This document shows positions 45,294 through 54,579 of a DNA stretch of 64,000 nucleotides, piece after piece; position 1 is the stretch's first letter; every line of letters starts with the position of its first letter. The translations under genes were made by a program, and so were the position numbers. Origin of the DNA: Romboutsia_C sp015668195 (lineage in GTDB: Bacteria; Bacillota; Clostridia; Peptostreptococcales; Peptostreptococcaceae). The stretch spans positions 1-64,000 of the forward strand of contig NZ_JADPFC010000003.1 in NCBI RefSeq assembly GCF_015668195.1. Direction: 5' to 3'. Under the pieces are notes generated by a model. It saw only the letters and a program-made list of their open reading frames with translations, ran no database searches and was not told the DNA's origin.

Positions 45294-47423
45294 CTATAAG
45301 TGAAGTACTCTTTCACCTATCTCTTGAGTACGTCCTTTACCCCACATATTTGCCCCAATGTATCCACAAGTTCTTCTCATTACTTGCATTTCATCTTTAT
45401 CTCTGTTTCCGCAGTTTGGACAATACCATTCTAAATCCTTATCAAGCTTTATTTCACCTGTGTATCCACATTTATAGCATATATCTGGCTTAGTATTTAT
45501 TTCTGCATATTGTATATTGTGATAGATATAATTTATTATTTGTTCTACTGCTTGTAGGTTTTTGCTCATATCCGGTACTTCTACATAACTTATACATCCA
45601 CCTAAACTTATGTCGTGGAATTGACTTTCAAACTTTAATTTTTCAAAAGCATCTATTTCTTCCGTTACGTGAACATGATATGAGTTTGTATAGTACATTC
45701 TATCAGTTACATTTTTAATTTCTCCGAATTTTTGCTTATCTATTCTACAGAATCTTGAAGTTAAACTTTCTCCAGGAGTTCCGTATAATCCAAATCCAAG
45801 ACCAGTTTCTTTCTTCCAACTTTGGCAAGCATCATTTAAATGGTGCATAACTTTTAATGCAAATGCTTCACCTTCTTTAGTTGTGTGACTTACACCAAGC
45901 ATTGCTTGAGTCATTTCATATACTCCAACATATCCCAATGAAAGAGTTGAATATCCATCCTCTAAAAGAGCATCTATTTTCTCTCCTTTTTTAAGTCTAG
46001 CTATTCCTCCATGTTGCCAGTGTATTGGAGATACGTCTGATCTTACTCCTTTTAATAAATCATGTCTAACCATTAAAGCTTCTTTACAAAGTTCTAATCT
46101 TTCATCTAATATCTCCCAGAATTTATCCATATCTTTATTTGCAGTTAATGCAACTTGTACTAAGTTTAATGATATTACACCCTGATTGAATCTTCCATAC
46201 CACTTATAATTTCCATTTTCATCTTTCCATGGAGATAAGTGACTTCTACATCCCATAGGTGGGAAAGTATTTCCTTCATAATTCTTTCTCATTATTTTAG
46301 CACTTTGATAGTCTGGAACTAATCTTTTCGTATTACATTTAGCGGCTAACTTTGTAATATAGTCGTACTTACCACCTTCTAGGCAGTTATGTTCATCTAA
46401 TAAATAAACTAGCTTAGGGAATTCTTCCCCTACATCTTGTCCTTTATAGTTTTTCATACCTTCTAATCTTTGTGCTATCATTTCTTCACAAATTAAAGCC
46501 ATTTCCTTTTCATATTCATGGCCTTCTTCAATCTCTAAATAGATAGTTGAAAATGGTGATTGACCATTACTTGTATATAACGTTGATAGTTGATATCTTA
46601 TTGTTTGTATACCTGATTTTAGCTCCTCTAACATTCTTTCTTCAGCTAATTCTTTAGCCATTTCTTCAGAGTACTTTTCTTTGTATTTATTGAAATATTT
46701 ATCATATGATACTCTTAAAAATGGTGCTATATGCTTTATAGTTATAGAGTTTCCACCATATTGACCGCTTGCTATTTGAGCTATTATTTGTGTTGTAACT
46801 GTACAAGCTGTTGTAAATGATTTTGGTGATTCTACTAATTTATTACTTATTACTGTACCATTATTTAACATATCTTCTAAGTTTATAAGCATACAGTTAT
46901 GAATTGGTTGAATTGCATAGTCCATATCGTGATAGTGAAGTACACCTTCATCATGGGCATGCGCTATATGTGCTGGTATTAATTTTCTTCTTGCTATATC
47001 TTTTGAAACTTCTCCAGCTATTAGGTCTCTTTGAGTAGACGCTAATAATCCATTTTTATTTGAATTTTCATTTATAACATCTTCATTACTATTGTCTAGT
47101 AATCCTAATATACTTTCGTCAGTTGTATTCACTTCTCTTTTAAATGACTGTACTGCTCTATATCCTTCATAAGCTTTTGCAGTCAATTCGTGTTTATAAT
47201 CTATTAACTTCTTATATACCATATCTTCTATTTGATATACTGTCGGCGAAGGTGACTTTTCATAACAATTTTCTTCTATTTCGTTAGCTATTTTTTTAGC
47301 TATTTCTTCTTCATATATACCGCTACCATATTTCATAGCATTTAATATTGCATTTTCGATTTTTATTTTATCAAACTCTGCAACTTTTCCATTTCTTTTT
47401 ATTATATTTAATTTTCTGGTCAT
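45294..47423 (-). CDS. nrdD: Anaerobic (class III) ribonucleoside-triphosphate reductase
   Basis: 709 aa from ATG 47423 (after AAAGGAGAG). The N-terminal ATP-cone (about 1-95; LNIIKRNGKVAEFDKIKI) is the allosteric activity site. The catalytic barrel follows. C-terminal zinc site CYKCGY...CPNCGN and glycyl-radical loop RRTCGYIGA (Gly just after the Cys) are intact. It makes dNTPs without oxygen, using NrdG for activation. The promoter region has two NrdR boxes. Confidence 0.97.
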   Translation of the reverse strand: MTRKLNIIKRNGKVAEFDKIKIENAILNAMKYGSGIYEEEIAKKIANEIEENCYEKSPSPTVYQIEDMVYKKLIDYKHELTAKAYEGYRAVQSFKREVNTTDESILGLLDNSNEDVINENSNKNGLLASTQRDLIAGEVSKDIARRKLIPAHIAHAHDEGVLHYHDMDYAIQPIHNCMLINLEDMLNNGTVISNKLVESPKSFTTACTVTTQIIAQIASGQYGGNSITIKHIAPFLRVSYDKYFNKYKEKYSEEMAKELAEERMLEELKSGIQTIRYQLSTLYTSNGQSPFSTIYLEIEEGHEYEKEMALICEEMIAQRLEGMKNYKGQDVGEEFPKLVYLLDEHNCLEGGKYDYITKLAAKCNTKRLVPDYQSAKIMRKNYEGNTFPPMGCRSHLSPWKDENGNYKWYGRFNQGVISLNLVQVALTANKDMDKFWEILDERLELCKEALMVRHDLLKGVRSDVSPIHWQHGGIARLKKGEKIDALLEDGYSTLSLGYVGVYEMTQAMLGVSHTTKEGEAFALKVMHHLNDACQSWKKETGLGFGLYGTPGESLTSRFCRIDKQKFGEIKNVTDRMYYTNSYHVHVTEEIDAFEKLKFESQFHDISLGGCISYVEVPDMSKNLQAVEQIINYIYHNIQYAEINTKPDICYKCGYTGEIKLDKDLEWYCPNCGNRDKDEMQVMRRTCGYIGANMWGKGRTQEIGERVLHL

Positions 47424-47551
47424 AAAACTCTCCTTTTGCCTAATATTTCTTGATGTGTTTGTCAAGTCTTACTAGATAAAAAAACAATAACTTTTTTTAG
47501 TAAAAAGTATTGACTTTTTTGTTTTTTAGCACTTTATTTTACTTTGTATAA

Positions 47552-47598
47552 GCACTATATGTAGTAACACAACCTCTATTTTATACCATATATAGTGT
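47552..47598 (-). promoter_or_regulatory. Two NrdR boxes at the nrdD promoter
   Basis: GCACTATATGTAGTAA (47552-47567) and ACCATATATAGTGT (47585-47598) both match the NrdR palindrome ACACWATATATWGTGT. Their centres are about 32 bp (three turns) apart, as NrdR requires. Box 1 lies between TTGTGT and TATACA of a minus-strand promoter. The rest of 47424-47811 is AT-rich with no gene. Confidence 0.82.
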
Positions 47599-47811
47599 AT
47601 ATTCAAGCTATTTATATTCACTTTTCTTATACCCCTTGATACCACCTAATTCTAGCTTAAATTTTATATTTTTCAGTAAGTTTCCTTAATTTTTTATATA
47701 TTTTTTTGATAATTTTATAACGTCTCGATGTAAATAATTGAATAAATATAAAAGTAGCTATAAATCATATTTACCCCAATTTTTGTATAAATAAAATTTA
47801 TTTTATACTAA

Positions 47812-47848
47812 AAAGACACCTATATTACTAATTAATATAAGTGTCTTT
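47812..47848 (-). terminator. Terminator of the 47847 gene
   Basis: AAAGACAC.TATATTA pairs with TAATATA.GTGTCTTT; it overlaps the stop codon. Confidence 0.85.
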
Positions 47849-48227
47849 ATATTCTATATCCTAAAAATAAACAAGAATCATGATTAGAAATACTATCCCA
47901 TACATTAAATAAATTGTCATATAAATACTTATAAGAATAGACTTTGTATAATTTAGAATAAGCTAAAATTATCCCCCATTGATAAGTTCTATATACATTA
48001 TTTCTATGTATATATGGTTTAATATTCTCTTTATTATAATACATGTATTCTTTCTTTAATGACGTTTTAATTTCTTTTAATATTTTCATAGCCCCCTTTT
48101 GATTTCCCTGTGATATGAGTTTCATACCTTCATTAGATCTTGAAATATAATAATCTATATTTTCAATCATCTCTTCTTCTGAAACTAGCCTTTTGTCAAA
48201 TTCTAAAACAATACTTTGGTTAAACAT
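47847..48227 (-). CDS. Hypothetical protein (126 aa)
   Basis: Soluble, Tyr-rich helical protein beginning MFNQSIVLEFDKRLVS, with GAGG before the ATG. The first 75 residues are amphipathic helices with many Glu/Lys; the second half has YRTYQWGIILAYSKLY. FliS-like helical-bundle size was considered, but FliS motifs are not evident. I do not recognise a family. It is flanked by terminators on both sides and so is monocistronic. Confidence 0.7.
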   Translation of the reverse strand: MFNQSIVLEFDKRLVSEEEMIENIDYYISRSNEGMKLISQGNQKGAMKILKEIKTSLKKEYMYYNKENIKPYIHRNNVYRTYQWGIILAYSKLYKVYSYKYLYDNLFNVWDSISNHDSCLFLGYRI

Positions 48228-48315
48228 ATGAACTCACCTCTTTATTAATATAGTTCTACAAATTTAAACAAATTCCTTTTAATTAATTTATTTTTTTATT
48301 ATCTTTGTATTTATT

Positions 48316-48375
48316 ATTTAAATTCATAAAAAAACACTAACTTTAATAAGTTAGTGTTTTTTTATGAATTTAAAT
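48316..48375. terminator. 60-bp perfect palindrome, terminator-type
   Basis: Two 28-bp arms (48316-48343 and 48348-48375) match perfectly around a TAAT loop. The core AAAAAAACACTAACTT/AAGTTAGTGTTTTTTT is a bidirectional terminator; the perfect match continues 12 bp beyond the U-run. Confidence 0.85.
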
Positions 48376-48434
48376 AGATACTTATATAGACATATAATAC
48401 TTAAATTATATACCTTTATAAATACCTATTTAAT

Positions 48435-48557
48435 TTATTTATTTCCTTTTCTTTCTTCTCTTTTTTCTTCAAACTTTTCTTTTTCTAATTTCTTCATAGC
48501 TTTTTGTTGAGATTTAGCTTCTCTTTCTTCTGATGTTATTTCTTTTTCTAAATTCAT
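48435..48557 (-). CDS. Highly charged small protein (40 aa)
   Basis: ATG at 48557 with AGGAG at 9 nt opens 40 codons. The product is almost entirely Glu, Lys, Arg and Gln (for example EERKGNK at the end) and should form one long charged helix. A terminator-type palindrome follows downstream. Function is unknown; small KE-rich proteins are frequent near surface and sporulation genes in Clostridia, but nothing links it here. Confidence 0.55.
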   Translation of the reverse strand: MNLEKEITSEEREAKSQQKAMKKLEKEKFEEKREERKGNK

Positions 48558-48685
48558 TTTAATATCTCCTAACTATAGTTCTTTAAATGCTTTAATTTTT
48601 TTTATTTGAATTAAACTTTATATACATATATATTAATTTTATTCCCATATTTTTACATACAAAACAATTGTGTTAGATTTTAAAC

Positions 48686-48720
48686 AAAAAAAATACTAAC
48701 TTTACTTGTTAGTATTTTTT
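48686..48720 (-). terminator. Terminator of the surface protease gene
   Basis: AAAAAATACTAAC pairs with GTTAGTATTTTTT on both flanks of a 7-nt loop. Confidence 0.9.
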
Positions 48721-48733
48721 CTAAAGAATTTAG

Positions 48734-51301
48734 TTATTTGTTTAATATATCAATTATTTGACTAAATGAATTTTCATTTCCATTTCCACCAATTTGAGTT
48801 ACTTCATTTGTTTCTTTAGATGATAAAATTTCTTTTTGCTTCCAATTTAAATTACTTCCAACTATTACAATTGGAGAGTTTTTCTTAGCTGCTAATACTC
48901 CTGCTGATAGGGCGTCAATTAAATCATCTTGTTTATTTATGCCATCTTTTGCTATAAGTATGTCTTCTAGATTTTTTTCTTTATAAAAGTTCTCTAAAAT
49001 TAAAGCATTGGTTTCATTTCTATCATCTCCACCTATTCTTTTATAATTAGGTAATTTAGTTGTTATATCATTAGATATAGTACTTTGTCCACCTATAACA
49101 TAAGATGTTTGTATATTGTTTTGTTTAATAAACTTATTAATTTTATCAAAATTTTCATTTTGTGATGTTAGTATTATCGGCATATTCTTATTGGCTGCGA
49201 CAGGTGCTATACTAACTGCATCTGCTAATCCTTTAACTCCATTTACAACAGCTATATTTGATATGTTACCTAATCTTTTAGCTATTTCTAATGATGTGTC
49301 ATATCTATCTATTCCACTTATTCTATTTACCTTAAATCCATCATATTCAAGCTCATTTACTATATTATTCGATACTGAACTTGTACCTCCAATAATATAT
49401 ATATTTTTAGCTTTTAGTCTCTTTATCTCTTGTTCAATATTATAATATAAGCTGTCATTTGGTGTTAGAAGTATTGGCGCATTTATAGATTTTGCAAATG
49501 GTGTGGCTGAAAGAGCATCTGCTATAGAACTTGAATTTACTAATACTACATTATCAGAAGTATCCCAACCTTTTTGACTTATCATTATAGATGTTTCATA
49601 TCTAGTTTCTCCTACCATTTTACTTATAACTACTTTAGGATTATTTGAGCTTACCTTCATTATCCCAACAGCTTTTAGAGCATTTTCTACTGTTTCTTTT
49701 TCACTTGCTGTTTTAGCTTTTAATAATAATACTTCTCCTAGATGATTAAAATCTGATTGAGAATATAAGCCTTCTGTAAGTGCATCATAGAAAAGTTTAC
49801 CCATTTTTTCTTCTCCGATACCTTTAACATTAATACCATATTGTGTTCCACCTTCAGATATTAGGTAAGCTAATTTATTTATTATACCACTATTTTCATG
49901 TACGTAATCATTGTCACAGCTATCATTATGTACATGAGACCTTCTACAGATTTCCATATTATCTACATTATCTATATCTGGGTTTTTCATGCTTCTTAAG
50001 TATCCATATTTTGAGAAATCTTCTCCTATAGTCCAATTTTTGCTTGATTTATAAGTATGTTCTACTAAAGTACCAAAAATATCTCCATATGCTTCGTTTA
50101 TAGCGCCTGATTGAGATACATAATCTAAATTAGCAGTATGTCTTACTACTGAATGAGTATATTCATGTCCAATTACATCTAATGATCCTGCAGAATCATA
50201 AGTTGTTGAGTTTTCATTTCCAAAAACTAGTATATCAACTCCATTTACTAGACTGGAAAATGCATTTCCTGGCTCATTTACATTTACAAGTAATTCTGGC
50301 TTACTTCCCTTTCCATCTAGCCCATCTCTATTGTATTTATTTAAATAAAAATCGTAAGTTTTTCCTACATGGTAGTTTGCATCTACAAACTTTCCATCGC
50401 TCTTTTCTAGTTTTGTGCTAAAATATTTTATATCATTATCCATGCCATAAGGAATTTTATTTTGATAATAATATTGATAAAAATATTGACCTTTTATATC
50501 TAAAGTTTTTATAGGTTTTGATCCTCTACTTAAATCTATAAAATAATACCCGTCTTTAAAGCCTGCTTCACCTTGTCTATGTATTACTTGTATTTCTCTT
50601 TCATCTCCAAATACACCTTTTGCTTTAATTTTTTCTGATTTGATTATATTGTTTGTATTTTCGTATTGATTTATTATATCTCCACTGTTAGCATCTATAA
50701 ATACAATTTTATTATAAATTGTTTTTCCTATTATATTTACATCTACTTTGTATGCAAGTTTATATTCTTCTTTACTTTTATATAAATATAACTCTACTTT
50801 TTCATTTTTATTTAATTCATTTTTTAGTTCAAGTTTTTCCTTTGCTATCTTAAGTGCATCATCTTTAGTTAAAGTCGGATTATAGTTAAATCCTTTTAAT
50901 GTCTTTGATGTTGGCTCTATATATCCTGAAATTGATTTTATATTTCCGTCATAATCTACACATCCTACTAAATCTGAACCATAGATAGGCATATTATTTA
51001 TATACTGTTGAAGTCTTACTATAAACTGAGAATCATTTTTATCATCTTCTTTTGATTTGACTTTGAAAGTAGAAGTTTTTTCTACATTACTTAAATAATT
51101 AATTAGGATTTGTTGAGGTGATATACCTTCTTTTTTCTCTTCCTTTATATTACCACTTACTACAAATGGTTCCGATTTTTCTATAGCTTTTTTTAATTCT
51201 TGTTTTTGCGTATCCTCACTTGCAAAACTCAAACTAGTTAGATTTATAGTTATTAAACATAGTGTCGTTATGCTTGCTATGATCTTTTTTAATAATGTCA
51301 C
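48734..51301 (-). CDS. Cell-wall-anchored M4 (thermolysin-like) metalloprotease with CWB2 repeats
   Basis: 855 aa with a GTG start after GGGGG. Signal peptide (about 1-28, cut after SFA), then FTP and PepSY-type propeptide (about 50-215). The M4 catalytic domain (about 225-560) has HEYTH (His379, His383) and the third ligand Glu403 in NEAYGD, plus VHENSGIINK with the catalytic His. Three CWB2 repeats (about 565-855; MVGETRYETS, RISGIDRYDTS, RIGGDDRNET) bind the anionic wall polymer, as in C. difficile Cwp proteins. It is a surface neutral protease. Confidence 0.93.
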   Translation of the reverse strand: MTLLKKIIASITTLCLITINLTSLSFASEDTQKQELKKAIEKSEPFVVSGNIKEEKKEGISPQQILINYLSNVEKTSTFKVKSKEDDKNDSQFIVRLQQYINNMPIYGSDLVGCVDYDGNIKSISGYIEPTSKTLKGFNYNPTLTKDDALKIAKEKLELKNELNKNEKVELYLYKSKEEYKLAYKVDVNIIGKTIYNKIVFIDANSGDIINQYENTNNIIKSEKIKAKGVFGDEREIQVIHRQGEAGFKDGYYFIDLSRGSKPIKTLDIKGQYFYQYYYQNKIPYGMDNDIKYFSTKLEKSDGKFVDANYHVGKTYDFYLNKYNRDGLDGKGSKPELLVNVNEPGNAFSSLVNGVDILVFGNENSTTYDSAGSLDVIGHEYTHSVVRHTANLDYVSQSGAINEAYGDIFGTLVEHTYKSSKNWTIGEDFSKYGYLRSMKNPDIDNVDNMEICRRSHVHNDSCDNDYVHENSGIINKLAYLISEGGTQYGINVKGIGEEKMGKLFYDALTEGLYSQSDFNHLGEVLLLKAKTASEKETVENALKAVGIMKVSSNNPKVVISKMVGETRYETSIMISQKGWDTSDNVVLVNSSSIADALSATPFAKSINAPILLTPNDSLYYNIEQEIKRLKAKNIYIIGGTSSVSNNIVNELEYDGFKVNRISGIDRYDTSLEIAKRLGNISNIAVVNGVKGLADAVSIAPVAANKNMPIILTSQNENFDKINKFIKQNNIQTSYVIGGQSTISNDITTKLPNYKRIGGDDRNETNALILENFYKEKNLEDILIAKDGINKQDDLIDALSAGVLAAKKNSPIVIVGSNLNWKQKEILSSKETNEVTQIGGNGNENSFSQIIDILNK

Positions 51302-51445
51302 TTGCTTTCCCCCTCAATTTTCTTTATTTAACGCTTTTGCTCCTTGTTATATTTTTACTAACTATGTTAACTCTATTTTAACACTTGCAATTATTATTAG
51401 TAAACTTATTATTTATTGTTTTTGTACAAAATCTAACCTTTTCTA

Positions 51446-51473
51446 TTGACTTATTTTTTATTTTGGTTATAAT
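51446..51473 (+). promoter_or_regulatory. Promoter of the lysine-riboswitch leader
   Basis: TTGACT, 16 bp, TATAAT about 15 bp upstream of the L-box. The region 51302-51445 holds the upstream ends of both divergent units and no gene. Confidence 0.8.
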
Positions 51474-51487
51474 TTAAAACAACAAGT

Positions 51488-51660
51488 AGATAACTGAGAT
51501 AGAGGCGCGAAATTTAAGAGTAGTATTATGGAGGTAAGCTCAATGAAATAATACAAAAGGAAATTTCGCCGAAGTAAATAGTTAATGGCTTTGATACTAT
51601 TTGCTGGGCTTATGTAAAATATGCATAAGACTGTCACATTTTTGTGGAGAGCTATTTTCA
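51488..51660 (+). promoter_or_regulatory. Lysine riboswitch (L-box)
   Basis: The conserved pieces are in order: GATAGAGGCGCGAA, AAGAGTAGT, GGAGG, AAAAGGAAATTTCGCCGAAG, TGCTGGGCTT, AAGACTGTCAC and GTGGAGAGCTA. It heads the lysP gene. Confidence 0.95.
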
Positions 51661-51664
51661 ATGA

Positions 51665-51740
51665 AAACGTACGGTACGTTGTATTTTTTGTATATAATTT
51701 ACGTATTTTTGTCATGGGTATAGTCTCATGGCTTTTTTTG
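51665..51740 (+). terminator. Terminators after the lysine riboswitch
   Basis: AACGTAC/GTACGTT followed by GTATTTTTTG (51665-51690) and GTCATG/CATGGC followed by T7 (51711-51739). Either could be the lysine-dependent expression platform. Confidence 0.7.
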
Positions 51741-51830
51741 TATACAAAAACCTTATGTAAACCTAAAATTACTGATAACTTATATAAGGTATATCAATAA
51801 CTCAATAATATAAAAATATATCTGAGTAAC

Positions 51831-51855
51831 CGTCGAAGTCGTTAGCGACATAAAC
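51831..51855. repeat. Possible remnant of the GC-rich repeat, copy C (inverted)
   Basis: CGAAGTCGTTAGCGACATAA resembles the reverse complement of part of copies A and B (CGAAGTCGTTGACGACATGA in copy B). It lies between the riboswitch and lysP. The match is short, so it is tentative. Confidence 0.4.
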
Positions 51856-51938
51856 TAATCGCATTTTTATTGTTAGATAAATTTTATTATCTTAGTTACT
51901 TACTTATGGAAAATTTACACCATAAGGAGGATAATCAA

Positions 51939-53405
51939 ATGAGTGAACAAAATCAAGAATTAAAAAGAGGATTAAAAGCAAGACATCTAAACATGATAGC
52001 ACTAGGTGGTTCTATTGGAACAGGTATTTTTCTTGCAATGGGAGATACTATCCATCAAGCAGGACCTGGCGGTGCATTAGTTGCATATGGTTTAGTAGGC
52101 ATTATGGTTTATTTCTTAATAACAAGTTTAGGTGAAATGGCTACTTTTATGCCAATTTCTGGATCTTTTAGTTCCTATGCTACTAAATTTATTGACCCAG
52201 CACTTGGGTTTGCACTTGGATGGAATTACTGGTACAACTGGGCTATAACAATAGCTGCTGAAATGGTTGCAGGTTCTTTAGTTATGAAATTTTGGTTCCC
52301 AAACATACCTGGAATTTACTGGAGTTTATTATTTTTAATAATAATTGTCGGATTAAACTTTCTATCATCAAAAGCCTACGGTGAGTCTGAATATTGGTTT
52401 GCTGGTGTTAAAGTTGTTACTGTAATTATATTTTTAATAATAGGTGTGTTAATGATAGTTGGTATAATGGGTTCTGATGAAATAGGATTTCATAATTATT
52501 TTATAAAAGATGGACCTTTCCATGGTGGAATAAAATCAATCTTTGCCATTTTTCTAGTTGCAGGATTTTCATTTCAGGGAACAGAACTTATAGGAGTTGC
52601 TGCTGGAGAAAGTGAAAATCCAGAAAAAACTATTCCTAGGGCTATAAAATCCATATTTTGGAGAATATTAATATTTTATTTAGGAACGATAATAGTTTTA
52701 GGTGCTATAATACCTTTTACACAGGCTGGTGTTTCTGAAAGTCCATTTACTATGGTATTTGAAAAAGCAGGTATAGCTGGAGCTGCCTCTCTTATGAATG
52801 CGGTAATATTAACATCTGTATTATCTGCTGGAAATTCTGGTATGTATGCATCAAGCAGAATGCTTCACTCTATGGCTAAGGATGGACTTGCTCCAAAGCT
52901 ATTTGCTAAGACTAATAAAAGAGGTGTTCCTGTAAATGCTTTAATATTAACTACTATAGTTGCATCTTTTTGTTTCTTAACAGGTGTATTTGCCGAAAGT
53001 ACTGTTTATGTTTGGTTAGTTGCTGCATCTGGCCTTGCTGGATTTATAGCATGGGTTGGAATAGCAATATGCCATTATAGATTTAGAAAAGCATATACTC
53101 ATCAAGGTAATAATTTAAAAGATTTAAAATTTACTGCTAAATGGTATCCTTTTGGACCTATACTAGCATTAATAATGTGTATAGTTATAATAATAGGTCA
53201 AGGTTATTCTTGTATTAAACCAGATGGCATTGACTGGAGTGGTTTAATAGCTTCTTATATAGGTATACCTCTATTTTTAAGTTTATATATAGGTTATAAA
53301 ATTAAGCACAAGACTAAACTTATCCCTCTTCACAAGGTTGATTTAACTTATAATGAAGATAAAAATTTAGATAATATAGAAAAAAAGATCCTTGAATTAA
53401 ATTAA
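51939..53405 (+). CDS. lysP: Lysine-specific permease
   Basis: 488-aa APC-family amino acid permease with twelve membrane segments. The start is ATG 51939, 7 nt after AAGGAGG; the frame is open upstream into the leader. The N-terminus LKARHLNMIALGGSIGTGIF, GPGGALVAYGLVG and GFSFQGTELIGVAAGES are typical of LysP. The lysine riboswitch upstream makes lysine the expected substrate: the gene should be off when lysine is plentiful. Confidence 0.94.
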   Translation: MSEQNQELKRGLKARHLNMIALGGSIGTGIFLAMGDTIHQAGPGGALVAYGLVGIMVYFLITSLGEMATFMPISGSFSSYATKFIDPALGFALGWNYWYNWAITIAAEMVAGSLVMKFWFPNIPGIYWSLLFLIIIVGLNFLSSKAYGESEYWFAGVKVVTVIIFLIIGVLMIVGIMGSDEIGFHNYFIKDGPFHGGIKSIFAIFLVAGFSFQGTELIGVAAGESENPEKTIPRAIKSIFWRILIFYLGTIIVLGAIIPFTQAGVSESPFTMVFEKAGIAGAASLMNAVILTSVLSAGNSGMYASSRMLHSMAKDGLAPKLFAKTNKRGVPVNALILTTIVASFCFLTGVFAESTVYVWLVAASGLAGFIAWVGIAICHYRFRKAYTHQGNNLKDLKFTAKWYPFGPILALIMCIVIIIGQGYSCIKPDGIDWSGLIASYIGIPLFLSLYIGYKIKHKTKLIPLHKVDLTYNEDKNLDNIEKKILELN

Positions 53406-53412
53406 TAAACAT

Positions 53413-53451
53413 AAAAAATGTAACTCCTTTAACTTAGGAGTTACATTTTTT
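53413..53451. terminator. Bidirectional terminator
   Basis: AAAAAATGTAACTCCT pairs with AGGAGTTACATTTTTT between convergent lysP and the LysR gene. Confidence 0.9.
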
Positions 53452-54358
53452 ATGATGAAGTTATATAATTTCTATCAACATATTCTAATATATAATCTCT
53501 AAATAACTTTGCTATTGGAGGTATATATGAATTTTTTAAATAACTCATATATATTATTCTTTCCTTAATAGTTTCTTTAATATTTATTTTAGATAGTGTA
53601 TTTATATTGATAGTTGGTGAATCGGGAACTACTGAAATCCCTGCTCCAGCAGATACTAATCCTTCTATTACACTTCCTATATTAGCTCCTTTTGGCTGAA
53701 TTGATATTTTAGGGGTATACCCTAAAGCATCAGTACAAGAAAGAATCCTATCTTTACTACCTTCACAAAATGCTATAAAAGATTCATTTTCTAATTCCTT
53801 TAAAGATACCTCTTTTCTATTGGCTAGTTTATGATTCTTTGGAACTATTAAGACATATTCTTGCTTTTTTATTGGTATAGATTCTATATTAGCATCCCAA
53901 ATAGGTTCTGTATGATTATCATAGAAACCTATATCAATTTTTCCCTTTTTTAAGTCTTCTATTATTTCAGTTACAGACTGTTGGTTAAATTGAAACTTTG
54001 CATTAGGGTTATCATTTAAGAAATCGCTTATTATAAAATTCATAAAATAAGCTCCAACTCTAGATGTAGAGGAAATAGAAACTGTCCCTGTAGTATCACT
54101 AACCATTTCATCTAACTCCTTTATCCCTTTTTCAATCTCTACTAATGCTCTCTCCGCATGAACCAAAAATATTTTTCCAAACCTAGTTAGTTTGACATTT
54201 CTACCACTCTTTTCAAATAAAGGAACTTTTAGTTCTTCTTCTAACTTTGCTATTGATTTACTTAATGCTGGTTGAGTAACTAATAATAACTTTGAAGCTT
54301 TAGTAAAATTTTCAGTCTCAGCTACTGTCTTAAAATACTCCAGTTGTTGTAGATTCAT
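53450..54358 (-). CDS. LysR-family transcriptional regulator
   Basis: 302 aa. The N-terminal winged helix (about 1-60; MNLQQLEYFKTVAETENFTK and VTQPALSKSIAKLEEEL) is followed by a substrate-binding effector domain (about 90-290). It is divergent from the ferredoxin-nitroreductase gene, with a T-N11-A dyad at the right distance for activation of that gene. The co-inducer is unknown. Confidence 0.92.
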   Translation of the reverse strand: MNLQQLEYFKTVAETENFTKASKLLLVTQPALSKSIAKLEEELKVPLFEKSGRNVKLTRFGKIFLVHAERALVEIEKGIKELDEMVSDTTGTVSISSTSRVGAYFMNFIISDFLNDNPNAKFQFNQQSVTEIIEDLKKGKIDIGFYDNHTEPIWDANIESIPIKKQEYVLIVPKNHKLANRKEVSLKELENESFIAFCEGSKDRILSCTDALGYTPKISIQPKGANIGSVIEGLVSAGAGISVVPDSPTININTLSKINIKETIKERIIYMSYLKNSYIPPIAKLFRDYILEYVDRNYITSS

Positions 54359-54389
54359 CTTATCCTCCTTTTTATAACTTATTAAATCT

Positions 54390-54404
54390 ATAACTAAAAG
54401 TTAT
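54390..54404 (+). promoter_or_regulatory. LysR-type binding site (T-N11-A)
   Basis: ATAACTAAAAGTTAT is a perfect 6-3-6 palindrome with T-N11-A. A plus-strand promoter follows (TAGACA 54426, 18 bp, TATAAT 54450-54455), which puts the site near -65, the normal LysR recognition position. Confidence 0.65.
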
Positions 54405-54579
54405 ATGTTTATGAATATTTTAAATTAGACATAGTAGTTATAACAGTGCTATAATCACTATTATTCTTAATAAATATATTTGTATTTTCTTATGAATTTT
54501 ATTTATTAGTATACCAAAGTAATTAAGAGATATAAATTAAATTTGAAAGATATTATATAAATTAAAGGGAGTGTTGGTT

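Noticed and set aside
51467..51715. 82-codon frame on the minus strand
   Set aside because: It lies across the lysine riboswitch, which is clearly a plus-strand structured RNA.
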